Shown piece after piece: positions 1 to 12,464 of a stretch of 64,000 nt of DNA (position 1 is the stretch's first letter; each line of letters begins with the position of its first letter). The notes beneath the pieces were generated by a model. The model saw only the letters and a list, made by a program, of their open reading frames with translations. It was not told the DNA's origin and did not search any database. The stretch covers positions 558,001-622,000 of the forward strand of contig JAVTVJ010000015.1 in NCBI GenBank assembly GCA_034509425.1, in the 5' to 3' direction. The translations under genes and the position numbers were made by a program. Source of the DNA: Eopsaltria australis (taxonomy: Eukaryota > Chordata > Aves > Passeriformes > Petroicidae).

Positions 1-130
1 GACCTCTGGAGATCATCTAAGTTCACCTGGAGCATGTTACACGGGATCATGTCCAGGCAGGTCTTGAATATCTCCAGAGAAGGAGGTTCCACAGCCTCTC
101 TGGACAGCCTGTTCCAGTGGTCTGTTACTC
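1..130 (-). repeat. CR1 LINE 3' end, left piece of a split copy
   Basis: Read on the minus strand this matches the well-known CR1 3' region: 'ACTGGAACAGGCTG', then 'GGAGATATTCAAGACC', then 'GATGATCTCCAGAGGTC'. The 3' tail lies beyond the left edge of the window. The copy continues at 1148 after an inserted LTR. No coding capacity remains. Confidence 0.85.
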
Positions 131-1147
131 TGTTATGATCCGACTCAAATAAATTTTTAGAGAGATTCTTCTGCCTGAATTAAGGCGCAAATGAGACCAT
201 ATGCTGAAGTCAATGGCATGGATTTTATTTAACAGTAAACATGAGGTAGAGACAGAAAGATAGAAATAGAAAAAGGTGGGGGGGGGGGGTTTGGAGAGAG
301 AAAAATAGTGTCAGAGGGACAGATTGAGTAGAAAATGTCATCACTCCATGGAACCTGATAGTGTCCCATTGATCCTGTGCTTCTGGTCTTCGTGGTGATG
401 AGAGTCCCATAAAATGGAGTTCAATTGATTAATACATGTTCAGGCAAGGTGGGAACCCCCAGGTGCCTCCCCTGAGGGAGACAAGTTTGACAGAGTCTCT
501 TGTAACAGACTCTGGATCTGTTGCATCACTTGGATCGTGTGCAGTCTCCTGGTGCAAGGCATCAGGAATGAGCCTGGGGGGAGCTTTGGCTTTGGGAATC
601 TTTGATGGATTCTGACACCCCCTCAGCTCTCCCTCACATGGATGTCCCATGGGTGTGGCCTTTCCAGGCTGGGGAGGTTTTACAGCTGTGCCAGTTTGTG
701 TAAGGAAGGATGCATGTCCACTCCCTCTGACCAGAGGTTACTCCACACACCCAGAACTCTCCTCCTCCCCATAACTGACAGGGAGTGTGTGCAAACCTGG
801 CCTCAGCATATGAGCCTGTGGGTTATGGCCTGCCCTACCCAGAACCCAGCCAGAGATGATTTTCAGGACAGCTGCTGGGTTTGGCTTTCTTGTGGAGATA
901 TTCTTCTCCCTCAGCCTTGTTTACTTCTCCCTAGACCTGGGATAATTGAACGTAGTATCACCTTTATCTTATCTCAAGTCCCCTTAGGTGGCTTAACTCA
1001 CAGTCCAAAGTTCTAGTCAGGAGGCATATTCAGGGAGGGGTGGGCTTCAGTGGTAGAAGGTTCTTTGTACAGTTTTGCCATATTGGACAAAAAATCCTTC
1101 ATAACAATGGTTAAGCCATTGTCTGTAACATCTCAGTCTCTGACACA
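131..1147 (-). mobile_element. Solo LTR (~1.0 kb) inserted into the CR1 copy
   Basis: The block starts TGTTATGATCC and ends CTGACACA on the plus strand, giving the TG...CA ends of an LTR. It interrupts a CR1 sequence that reads continuously if the block is removed. The flanks are tactc (126-130) and cactc (1148-1152), a 5-bp target duplication with one mismatch. A TTTATT at 226-231 gives AATAAA on the minus strand about 95 bp from one end, so I favour minus orientation with a short U5. There is a run of about 13 G near 277-290. No gag, pol or env lies beside it. The family is not one I can name; orientation is less certain than the boundaries. Confidence 0.65.
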
Positions 1148-1290
1148 CACTCACAGGAAAGCAGTTTTTCATCATATTCAGATTGGATTTCCTCTTTCAG
1201 TTTCTGTTTGTTGCCCCTTGTGCTCTTGCTGGGCACCACTGAACAGTCTGGCCCCATCCTCTTGGCACCAGCCCTTTAGATATTTGTGTG
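1148..1290 (-). repeat. CR1 LINE, right piece of the split copy
   Basis: Continues the CR1 of 1-130: 'catcatattcagattgg' and 'ttgccccttgtgctcttgctgggcacc' (shown in part), followed by the usual 'ctctggcacc'-type stretch and 'agatatttgtg', are the antisense of the CR1 3' region. The left piece ends at the point where this one begins, apart from the short target duplication. Confidence 0.8.
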
Positions 1291-1294
1291 CACG

Positions 1295-4200
1295 CAGAGA
1301 ATGTCTGGAAGAACTCTTAAATTTGCAAAGAAATAGTAGTGAAATTTTGACCTTCCCTTTGGGAGTGTGAAAGTACCATTTAACTGCGGCCAAGAAAAAC
1401 CCACTTCTCTACTTAGATGGGAGCAAAACCATGGCATATTTACTGTAGGGTGGAGGCTTGGGGGTTCAGATGACAGAAAGCAGGAAAATCATAAAAGAGC
1501 AGTCTGCCTTGTACAGCTCTCTTTTACTAGGCTGAGCAAGAATTCTCTCTGTAATGATGAGGAGGCTGAGGCAGGAGCTGCCAAGTCTGTCTTGTTCTTT
1601 TTTCCCCATAGATTTGTATGACTCTTGTACTCAAATTGTTCTCAAGTAAATGCAGCAGACTTAGAATTCTTTTTGAAAAATACTTCTCGCTTCAATATCG
1701 AGTGCCCTTGAATGACTGAAGTATAAACCTGAATGTGTGGGTTATTTTGGGTGAATGCAGAGCTGCAGAAAGGATATGCACAATAAAAGTATTCTGTTAA
1801 GATCAACACAAGCCTTGGGTGCATTGTGCCATTGTATTTCTAGGTGCAAGTTGTTAGAATTGCCTCAGCTGAGTCTATGCTCCAGAGCTATGTATGACAG
1901 GAGAGCTATATTAATTACTGAGAAGGTTAGAATTGTTCTGGATCCAGGTTTGAACCCAAAGTTGTGTGTCTCTGATGAGTGGGGAGCAAGGATGAACCAC
2001 TTCAGTCTATAGCTCAATCTCAGTGAATAGAACTGATCATAGAAAAGACCAAAACTATCATTAGATTCCTTCAGTTAGCTGAAAGACTGAGGAAAACCGA
2101 AGTTTAGTTTTAAAAATCAGGCAGATAGAGAAAGTATTGTACCTGTGAATAATAAAATGAAAATATTTCTAAAGTAAAATACTTGTTTTAAACTTTGTTT
2201 GATTTTGTTCTATTATGTAAATATGCTATTGATAGAAAAAAAATATTGCTGGTGATAAACTTTCATCTAAACATTGGCATGTGTCACATTAACTGTGGAA
2301 ATTTTGTGAAATGGAACCCAGAAGGTGTGCTAACTGCTACACACCACAGAGTGGAAAGTAAATCTATTTCCAGTGAGTGAATATTGAGAAAAGAAGCATC
2401 TGGAAGAAATGGGAATTTTGGATTCTTAATTGCCTCATTCACCCCAAAACATCTGCCAGAGATATTAAGAGCAAATATGACTATATCTGAGAGAAGATAA
2501 AAGTTTAAATAAGGAAGGAGGAAGAGTAATTTTGTGCCATCTTGTTACACTGCTGCACACTGTGCATATGAAAGCTCTTTTTTTCCTGCTAGTTTTGGTT
2601 AAAAATTGTCTTAGGAGGGTTAAGATACTGTTACCTATGTCTATGTTTATGTTTTAAAAACCTGTGAAAATCCAGAAAATCTCAATTATGAAAAGTAAAT
2701 GGTCCATATTTTCTCCTTCATTGCAACAACATATAGTATGCTAGAAAGCTATGTTGCAGTAGACAAAGGGCATCCTGCAGAGGTTGTGCTCTGGAGACAT
2801 CTGAGAAAAGAATTAACCTTTTGTCCTTCTTAGGCCACTCCTGTTCATGGTATAGTTCAGATGATCCTGGAAATGTCTCCTGGCGGATTGAAGGAATAAA
2901 GAGCACTCAGGACCTTTGCCCAGTATTAGGGAAGAAGATGGGATTGGTTACAAACAGCTAAAAAGTGGGGAATTAGGAGGAACCCCACTACACAGGCCTC
3001 ACTGGTCTTGTCTCATGACTTCCTTGACTTCTCAGTTTTTACCCTGCAAATTGCAAGATGCATTTTCTGCACAGAGCTTTGAGGACAGAACACTTTTTCC
3101 ACCTTTCTTCAGTCACAGCATCACTGGCTTTAGGTTTTCCTAGGTTTGCTTTGAAAAAGAGCTTGTAAAGAGGAACACAACTGAAGAAAAGAGAGTAGTC
3201 ACCAGAGAGGGGGTAGATATATTCTACTTCACAAGTGTGCAGTAAAGTAAATTGGTCAGTATTTTTCTCTAAGTGCTAGAGAAAAAGCAAGAATTTTTAA
3301 AATGATGCAATTTTAGATTTTCTTTCAAAAAAACTCAAAAAACAAGCTATAAGGAGCACTGCATATTGTTGCCTATAAAAAGGCTGCACTCTATAACAGC
3401 TGTTTCCTAGTTATAGAAGTATCCAAAAATGTTCAGAATTAGTCAGCTGTTTTTGGAAATAGCAAAGCAGAAAAATATTTTAATTAGTTTGGACTAAGAC
3501 CTCCACTGATAGGATATAAACAATTTTTGTTTGTGTTAAAGGTCTTTAGAACTTAAGTTTTTGGTATTTTTTTCTGAAAGTGAGAACAAAACTAAATTAA
3601 AATACTCTGAATGACATATGGAAATTATACTCTTATTTTTGCAGTACATGTGCTTTATTTCATCACAGGCAATATTACTTTTTCATCTTTCTGAAATAAG
3701 CAATGCTAGTCTGTTGGATACTATTGACAGTAAGTACTGAAAACATTTTTAAAAATAATGATTTTGCTGAAAGAAATAATTTCTCAACTCTACTTCTTGT
3801 TTCTACTTTCAAATACAAATTAACCCAATGAACATTTTTAACCTAGGTATACAATTAATCCTATGAAGAGCTCCCATTTAAAACTGTCATACTAAATAAT
3901 GGTGTATGGGGAAAAAAAAGTAAAAGGTCCCACTAATCAGACGATTTTTGTCTGCCAGAAAAGCTCTCCTTAAAATCCATCTTTAGAACAGATCTGTAGG
4001 AGTGATTATAAACTAATTTGCTTTTCTGCTGGGTGCTAGGAATACAACAGTCTACAGTTAAGCAGCATTATGACCCACACTAAAAATGTAGGAAAATGCC
4101 AAATTATAGCTTATCCTAATAGAGTCCTTGTAGGAGAGGGTGTAAAACTATAAAGTATAGAGGAGAAGGGTGTAAAACTATAAAATATCACTCAGTTTTT

Positions 4201-7200
4201 CATAACAATGATCATTAGGGGGTAACAATTTCAATAGTTTTTAATGAAGTTTTTATGGGTTTTTGGCATTTATTTTGTACTTTGCTTATTTTATGGAAAA
4301 GTCTCCTAGGTTTAGGCATAGCAAATGTGAACAATTAAAGAGAAGATAGATGGAAAAATGAGATTTCTTGTCTTGCAGACAACTTGGAGAAAAATTTGGA
4401 AATGTTACCTTACAGTTATAGAGTGGGATTTAAAAACTCCAGACTATATTTGTGTACCTTTATTAATAAAGTGAAGAAACAAATTGGTGATGTATTTTCA
4501 ATGCAGGATGTCTGAGTCCTCTAAGTTTCTCTTTTTTTTTTTTCTTTGAAGGAGAAATTTCACTTTTTAAAGAGAACTTTGAAAATCAATCTTGATACGC
4601 TACTTCCATAGTTAATAAAGTTTTAAAAGCTTCTGAAATAAAAACTAGCAGAATGTGTTTCTTCCTCTGGCTCAAGTGTTCTATTTGAACCTGCAAGTGA
4701 CTTCTCTGCTGGGCCCTGGGAAATGTCATAGATCTTAAAATTCAACTTTACAGAGGACAATAAATCAGTGGATATATTTTTGCTTCGTTTAGATATACAT
4801 ACCTATTATGATTCTTAGAGCAGACATGGTCATTACAGAGCTGACCTCTGTTAGGCCTCTTTCAGTATTGTGGCAATGTCAGATTCCAATGAGGGCAGTC
4901 TCACAGATGAAATGACTAATCAGGGTTCAAGTAATATCTGTCCTGACGTAGCTGGTTCCCTTTAGAAGGACTCTAACCTTGCAAACTTAAAATGTGGGTA
5001 ATACCTTTTGGAGGTGCTTCTTTTTCTAGCTACATTGATTACACAGGGATGTCCAGCTTAGATTAGGCACTGTAGACATCCAGTCTATGGTGACATGTCT
5101 TTGTTTTTGTAGAGAGCTGTTGAAACCCCACTCTCGTTATAATAATGTAGTAAATGATACTATAAAGATTCAGAAAGTGAATAAAAATGTGAAGATGCAT
5201 TGCTGTGTTAAAACATTGGATGCTTCTACCTGGAGACTCTTTTATGTCCTTGGTTGTATATGTGTGTATGTCAGTATGCACATGTACAATACTTGAGAAA
5301 AAATAATCTGGGACAAAACTCCAGCAAGTTTTTCCAGTTTGCAGGTTTGGACACTGCTGTGCACTGCTTTTAAGGCTCTGAACCGTGCATGAACTACTGA
5401 AATTTGATTTCTGTTCCATCAGATGACAGTGTATTCATGAAATAGTAATATGTGTGTTGCTAGACTCCAGAAACAACTGTATGAGAAAGGAAAGGTGGAT
5501 CAACATGTGACTCCCTTGGAGAAATGAGGCAGAGGATCAGAAATTATCAGATTACATCTGTGTTATGCAGCATGTTCATGAAAGTAAAAATCCAAGGGAA
5601 GGGCAAAACAAATATCAGAGTGGTTTTGTGTGAAATAAAAGGAGATTCACAGTACTCATGTTTACTTTTTATTGTGGGCTAGTTCCTTAGAAATTATAGG
5701 TGCCCCGTCAAAGTAGAATTCCTAGACAAGGCACCACTTCCACGTAAAGAATTACGTGTTAAAGCAAAGCTGTCGCACTGAAGTCAGGAAATGCTGGCTT
5801 ATTCTGCTGCATCTTCACTTTCTGATTTCCGCACCTGAAGGATAGGATTATTCTGAAGATTTCCCTGACTTGTGAGCCCTGTGAAGATAAAACTTCTGGT
5901 AGATTTGTGTATGTGATCAGATAAGGTGCCTCATGAATGGCATTTTGTTATATCCTCTGGAGTATCCCCTTGCTGTTCAGCTTTTAAGGTGGTGAATTGA
6001 AGGGGAAGGCAATTTTTTTGGCGGGTTTTTGTGACAGTCTTCCACAGGCTAAAGAAGATTACACTTGGCTCCCTTCACAGAATGTCAGTTCTGTGCACCT
6101 GGGCAGTTATTTAATACTCATGTATTTTTTATGGTGTGCATTTTAGAACTAAAGCAGTAAAAATATTTTTGGTGAGGCAGTGTAGATACTTGTAAATAAT
6201 TGTGGGTAGTCAGTTATTTTCCCATTACAATTTCATCTAACCTTGGAAAGAGGCCCAGCCCTATGGATGTTTATAAATAGTCTGCTGTCATTTTTGACAC
6301 ATTGTTAGACACTGACAGACAAATACACTGCACTACCATGTATTGTACGTGGCGTTCAGCTTTGCACTTGGGACTTTGAAAGAGCCAAAGTAGCCCACAG
6401 ATAACAACTGCTACCCAATCTCTCAGTTATTTAACTAAAAACCACACTTCAGTGCAATGTAAGGTTTGAGGTTTTAAGGCTCTAATCTAGGCCTCTGTGA
6501 GGAAAGTCCTACATCAAAGTAGCAAAAAGGGCAAAGAATATGCAGTCATAAAAACGTATGCAGACAGTAGTGGATGCTATAATTTTATGTGCAGTAAGTC
6601 TTTGCCTATTTGTCTTCCTTGCAATTTCCTATTGGCAACAGTTGCATTTAAATTCAAAAATTAACATTTTTTCTTTTAGATTTCTTATCTCCCAGAGACC
6701 AAACCACTCTCCTTTACCCCCTTTGCATTTTCACAGTGGTGAGAAAGATGTGAGAGCTGTGGATGCCTTTGGACTCTCCCTTTGTCATGACCAGTCTCTG
6801 GCACTGACATAACATCTTGGACAGTGCCTCATTCCTGGCACCTGCAGAAGCATTGTTTTGGCTCTTGTGGGATAAGGATGGATCTGGGTGTTGGGTAACA
6901 TGGCAGAGGAGGAGCTGTGGGAACTGGACCTGTTTGGAAGCTTCCCTTGAGCAGCCGCCCCCAGCCCTTTCAGCAACACCTCACAGCACCATGGGCTTCC
7001 CTCTGCTCCATGGCAGGAGGCACAGTTGCTTGGCTGGTCTGTGAGTCTCATATTCAATGCAGGAGCCTTGACTTCTCTGGGGTAATAGAAAACTAGTTTA
7101 CTAATAATTTGCTTTTACTTTGCTCCAGGTGTGCTTTCTATAGTCCCAGAAAGCTCATGTCCAAGAGGTGCCCAGCAAGCTCTGCTGTGCTCTGTACTTG

Positions 7201-9267
7201 TGTCCCAGCAGTGGTCTAGCTCCACAAGGTGCCTGGCTTATTTTGGGGATAGGCAGTAAGGAAAAAGAATTCTGGGCTGGCCTGGTGTGGCCTCTTACAT
7301 CCCTGTGTGCAATGTATGAGCTTCCATAAAGATACAAGATTAAGATGCTGAACATGAAGCCATGTCTTCATTGTCTGAAAACGTGCCTGAATAATTATGA
7401 TTTTTTTTGTCCATATTGTTGTTTTGAATAGGTTTTTCTGAAGGTGTGAATTAATTCAGCTGCTTTTGTTATCTGACAATTGTTAAAAAGCACCCTTCTG
7501 GAGTTGTGGGGGTTGTGATATTTTTGCAGCTTCTGACTTTGGGTAGCTATGAGGGTGGTCTATATGTTTCCTATCAACAACTTCTGTTAGCCAGAGTTCC
7601 TTCAGAAACAAATGCCAGGGAGTCTGCTAGGAGCATCTTAAAAGGTACCTTTTCAGCAAGAAGACATATCTGAAAGTATTATCTACTGGGAATCCTTGGG
7701 CAAAAATATTCTTCATTGCACTGCTCTGAATGGCTCTCCTGGCAGCTTCTCCTCTTTTACTTGGCTTGTAGGAATGTGCTTTCTTTTCCTCTGTCTTGAA
7801 GAACAGCCAGCCTATTCCCAGGCCATCCAGTTTCAATTCATAGACTCTGTCTAGATCCTTATTGATTCATCATACCCATGGCTCAGAGACTTGCTATTTA
7901 TATGGAATCAATAATGTAGAGGGAAGGTTGTAGCAGGGGAGATCACTCCAAAAGAAGGCATTTCACAGTACTAAACATATGCCTCGTTAGCAGTTTTTTT
8001 CTAAAGGCCTGAGTTAAGTTTCCCTCCTGACTCTGCACTTCAAAGAGCTTGCCTGGGGCTCTAAAGAAGGAAGCTGAAACTTAAAATTAAGATCTTTCTT
8101 TCAGACAGTGAAAGAAAGTGTGTACTGGGACATTCTATGGAGTTTCTCTTAACACATATGGAAGAGTCTGATGGACTGTGGGGAAATCCTAGAAGGTAGG
8201 GGTGTTAGAAAGGAAAAAAAAAAAAAAGCAGTTATAAAGTTGTCAGGAAGGTGAGTGTGTATACAAGTGCCTATGGTTTCTGGGAGGAATATTTCAAAGT
8301 ATATTTGATAATTTGCTTTTACTGACAGATTAAGTAAAAATGCATTGTAGAGCTGCAAAATGGAATGTAAAATATTAGAAAAATACATTAGAGAATTAAA
8401 GAATTAGAGAATTAAAGAAACTTTAAATTAGTACATTCTATCCAATCATGAAAATATATAAGGTGAAGAAAAACAAAACCAAATGAAACCCCAAACCAAA
8501 AAAATTAACACACCGTCTAAAACTTCATGTGTAAAATAAAATAAGCCAACCAGATAATGAACAAGGCAAGCAAGCATGCAAAAATCTTACAGAGGTTTTA
8601 AAAGGTGGAATTTCAAAAATCAAATGGTTTTTATGGATATCATGTTAAATGTCATCACATATTTATGTAATTAATGTATACACATATGTAAATGTTAAAA
8701 GGTATTTTTAGTATCTTATGGTATATTTTCATTTAAATATACTTCCCAGGTGTGCACAGCTGTACCTAAATACCCTTCTGTACAGAAGAGGGATACTGAG
8801 TGACTCAGTATTCTGATAATTATATTTGGAAAAATTTTGCACAAGGGGATCTTGACATTGGCAGAATTTTCAGAACTTCACCTTGACTTCACTGACTGAT
8901 TTCTGTTGGGTCATCACTAAAATCCCAGAGTGCTTCTGTTATAGCAGATTTCATCAGATTAATAGTTCTTCAATACTAGTATTAGACAAGTGATGTTCAT
9001 ATTCACCTTCAGGAAAAAATATTGTGCTGCTTAGTTTGAAAGCCATGACTTTTTCTTCACTCTTCCTTATTTGGTGGCATTTATTAGAGTTTTGACATAA
9101 ATTTGGGGGACTGTTGCTTTTCAAAATTTGAAAAATCTTAGCATAGTCTGAATAAGGAGTGCTAAGCATAATTTTTTAAAAAGATAAGTGAAACAAAGCA
9201 TGAACACTTTGGGTGCTTAAATATGAATTGACCATCTTATAACTGATGTCTTTCACCTACAATGAAA
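1295..9267. other. AT-rich stretch with no recognised gene
   Basis: About 8 kb without a recognisable exon, RNA gene or clear repeat. Open frames are short (up to 118 codons at 5063-5419 minus) with no motif I recognise. A small direct repeat of 'gggtgtaaaactataaa' occurs at about 4139-4188. A run of about 15 A lies at 8214-8227, and 'agagaattaaagaatt' is repeated near 8391-8416. Confidence 0.6.
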
Positions 9268-9269
9268 GT

Positions 9270-9473
9270 AGACAGGATCTTTTTACAAGAGGATGTAGTG
9301 ACAGGGAGGAATAGCTTCAAACTGATTTAGAATAGATATTAGGAAAATACTCTTTACTTTGAGGGTGATGAGGCACTGGAGCAGGTTGCCCAGAGAAGCT
9401 GTGGGTGCCCCATCCCTGGAAGTGTTCAAGGCCAGTTTGGAACCCAACCCAGACCATTCTAAGATTCTGTGAA
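9270..9473 (+). repeat. CR1 LINE 3' fragment
   Basis: Plus-strand CR1 3' region: 'tttttacaagaggatgtagt', then 'gatattaggaaaatactc', then 'tggagcaggttgcccagag', then 'ccctggaagtgttcaaggcc', ending in a degraded 'attctaagattctgtga' tail. This is a 5'-truncated copy, the usual CR1 form in birds. Confidence 0.9.
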
Positions 9474-9853
9474 ATCAGTTTCTGGACCTTAATAAATGAA
9501 TATCTTAATTGCAGGAGCAAGATTACAATGAACAGTTAGATGTTTGCTGCAATTGAACTATAACAAAGTTGCACCTTTCTTTGAGGAAATCACAGTTCCC
9601 CTCCCCTGGGCTTCAGCTGCTGTCTCCATAGAGACACCTCTAAGTGCTTGAGATACTTTTTAATAATGATGAGAAGGCTGCAAGCAGGCAGTTCAAAAGC
9701 TCTGCTGAATATACCTCTCCACCTTGTTGCACTAAATCCTATTCCATAGAGACTTCCAAACACAGTATTTTTCTTAAGGCACTACTTAGGGTGAAGATGT
9801 TGTGCCAGAGGGTCATGCAAATACAGGGAGGTAGAAACCTCAAGTCAGTCCTT

Positions 9854-9855
<2 letters not shown>

Positions 9856-9914
<59 letters not shown>
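9856..9914. repeat. Homopolymer run of 59 T
   Basis: Uninterrupted T from 9856 to 9914, with T-rich flanks on both sides. Avian CR1 elements do not end in poly(A), so no obvious retroelement explains it. No target duplication could be paired with it. The true length may differ, since such runs assemble poorly. Confidence 0.9.
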
Positions 9915-9920
9915 CTTTTC

Positions 9921-12082
9921 TGATGCATCCCTGAAAACATGTTAATTTGTCATCTATACAATGTGACCATTTGGGTCAGCTAGAAGGAAAAGAAAATCAA
10001 AATGAGAGTCATCTAGGGAACCAGGAAATATATTCCCCATAACTGTGTGAACTACAGGCTTCTGACACTCTGGGACTGAGGAGAAAATGTGGGGGCTTTT
10101 GTATTCTGACAAAGGCTGAAGGCTGTGCTGAGACATGTGCTGCTGCTTCTTGCTGAGTCAAGATATTTGGCAGAAGGCCCAAAGACAGAGTATGGGAGAA
10201 TAAAAAGTCTGTGCCGAATGTTCTTTTGAGTGCCTGAAAGCTGGATTAGTCTTTTATCTCTGTGAAATCATATAATTAGTAATTTCAAGCGTCAGCCTGG
10301 TAATTTGCAAAATGTCTGCACACTTTAATATATCGTTTACTTAACATGTTTGATAACAACCTCAGAGATACTGGGGCTTTTGACTTGTAGTATTTATAAA
10401 CTGCACCTCACCCTGAGTGTTTTTCTACCAGTTCTGCACAAACTTTCTCATGGATTGTGTCAGCCCACAGCTGCTACAGAAGAAATGTGGGAAGCATCTC
10501 ATCTACACAGAGCAAAGCGACTTCATTTCTGTCCCGTAAGGAAACATGCAGCCTTTGCTGCTATCAGCATCCTCTCATCCACTCCACTGCCTGACAAATG
10601 GGGTGGTTGTGATGGAGCAGCTCCTCTCTGGGCACCTGCAGGGGGAGGTGGGGTAAGACCTGGCAGGCAGGCTGCAGTCAGGGAGCCCAGCTTGAGTTGA
10701 GGACTGCGATAACGTGCAGAAGCTTCTTCTGCTCCTCTTCCAGTGAGCTGCATAAAGAGCTGTAAACCCCCAAAATGATTGCTGCTTGTGATCTTGACTC
10801 TGAATGCTCTAAGTTTGTGGACTTAGAGATTACCTGATTTCAAAATTAAAAAGTTGGAACTAGGGAGGACAACACTGTAGGCTAAGTGGGGTCATATGGA
10901 GAAGAGGAAATTTTCCTTCAGGCTACCTGAAAATCAGTTGTGTTTTGAGTTCCTGTTTGGTATAAAGTTTGGTATAAAGTCATCATTTGTAGCCATTGCC
11001 ATAAAAAGGCACAGACTTTGCTGAGAGAGAGGAGGTGAACTTTCTTGAGTAAGACTGGCTCACTCCTGCCATAGGGCTGATTGAATACAATTAGCTTCAG
11101 TAAGGCCAGGAGATTACTGTGGGCTCTCCAGGTCCAAGAGATCCTACATGAAGTGCTCCATCTGTAGTTTTTGTGTGTGAGAACAGCTGGGACTATGCCA
11201 GCTTGCTACTTTATTCCAGAAAGTCTTTTCCTCTTGTAGTGGAGATAACTCAGTAGTCCATTTCAGTGCATAGATTTTGTTTTGGGGATATCTGAGGCTA
11301 GATGTCACAGATTCATTAGTGAGCTCTTCTCAGGGGAATGCTTATATTGTAGTTTTCCTTGATTTTTTTCCAGAAGGGAAAATGTCTTCCCATACAGATG
11401 GCTGTAAATGACGGCTGGCAGACAAACTGATGGATGAGATTTTTCTTTGGCACCGTGCAGAAGATTATGCTTGGCAATGTGACTGTGGCAAACCATTCAT
11501 TAGTTCAGGTTTTAGAGGGTACCGGAGATGCTGTGTGCCTAGCGTTGTCATATGAGCTCTGCTCATCATCCTGCACCCAAGTGGACTAACTGGGTTAATT
11601 GAGGGTTGGAGGAGCTGGGCCAGCATCTGCAGAATAAACACTTATCAAGAATGACTCTTGTTATTTTAAAATTATCCTCTCAGGAGAGAAAACATCATGT
11701 TGAATCCAAGAAGCCTGAGAGGAGCTGCAGTTAGCCGTATTTTCTGTGTGTGTTGCCTACAAGTGGCACTGCAAAATATTCCAAGCAATCAGCTATGTTT
11801 TTTTAGCAATTCACCAGAGAACATATCCCAAGATCCAAGAGGCATCAGAGTAAAAGAGAAATGGAAAATGATACTGTACTTTTAAGCTAAATTGATTCTC
11901 CACTGGTGTAAGTGCCGCATACTCTATCTGAACTTTTTTCAGTGCCCAAAGTGAGCAAGTGACTTTCAATAACTAGCTGAGTTACAAAGCATGGGAACGT
12001 GAATGCAGTAAATGGGACCTGTCAATAAGGTGTGTTTGTAGAATTTTCAGAAATAATTGTATGGGAATATATAACATAAACA
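9921..12082. other. No recognised gene; local GC-richer patch
   Basis: No exon or repeat recognised. The part around 10580-10700 is richer in G and C than its surroundings and is open for about 116 codons on plus and 76 on minus, with no recognisable domain. A 13-bp unit 'ttggtataaagtt' is directly repeated at about 10957-10980. Confidence 0.5.
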
Positions 12083-12357
12083 CTAATGAGGGTTGTCTCT
12101 CAGTTGCCTCTTCTCAAGACAGAACAGGACAAGCTCCTTCAGCTTTTCCTGGACTGGATACTCCAGTCCCTTAATCATCTCTGAATGACCCACTCCAGGA
12201 GCTCTTGCACTGAGGAGCCCAGAACTGGACACAGCACTCCAGATGTGCCTCACTGGGGCAGAGTAGAGGGGCAGGATCACCTCCCTGGACCTGGCAATGC
12301 ACCCCAGGATACCACTGGCCTTCTTGGCCACAAGGAAACACCGCTGGCTCCTGACAG
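12083..12357 (-). repeat. CR1 LINE fragment, minus strand
   Basis: The antisense of the CR1 body is clear: 'ctcttgcactgaggagcccag', then 'ctggacacagcactccag', then 'aggggcaggatcacctccct', then 'ccactggccttcttggccac' (each shown in part). It encodes the region just before the 3' UTR. Short frames that cross it on both strands are remnants, not genes. Confidence 0.88.
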
Positions 12358-12360
12358 CTT

Positions 12361-12460
12361 GTGTATTTACAATGTATACAAATATCTGAAGGAAGGTTTT
12401 CAAAATGACAGAACCCCACTGTGGTCCTTTCCAACCTTACCCATTCCATGACTGTGTGAA
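12361..12460 (+). repeat. CR1 LINE 3' tail, plus strand, internally deleted
   Basis: Plus-strand CR1 text 'tacaaatatctgaagg' is followed by the 3' end 'gtggtcctttccaacc' and 'attccatgactgtgtga'. The normal intervening part is missing. It abuts the oppositely oriented CR1 fragment at 12083-12357, forming an inverted pair. Confidence 0.65.
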
Positions 12461-12464
12461 AGTG

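Noticed and set aside
1050..1370. Open frame of 106 codons as a gene
   Set aside because: It crosses the LTR/CR1 boundary and the CR1 3' region, so it is repeat-derived.
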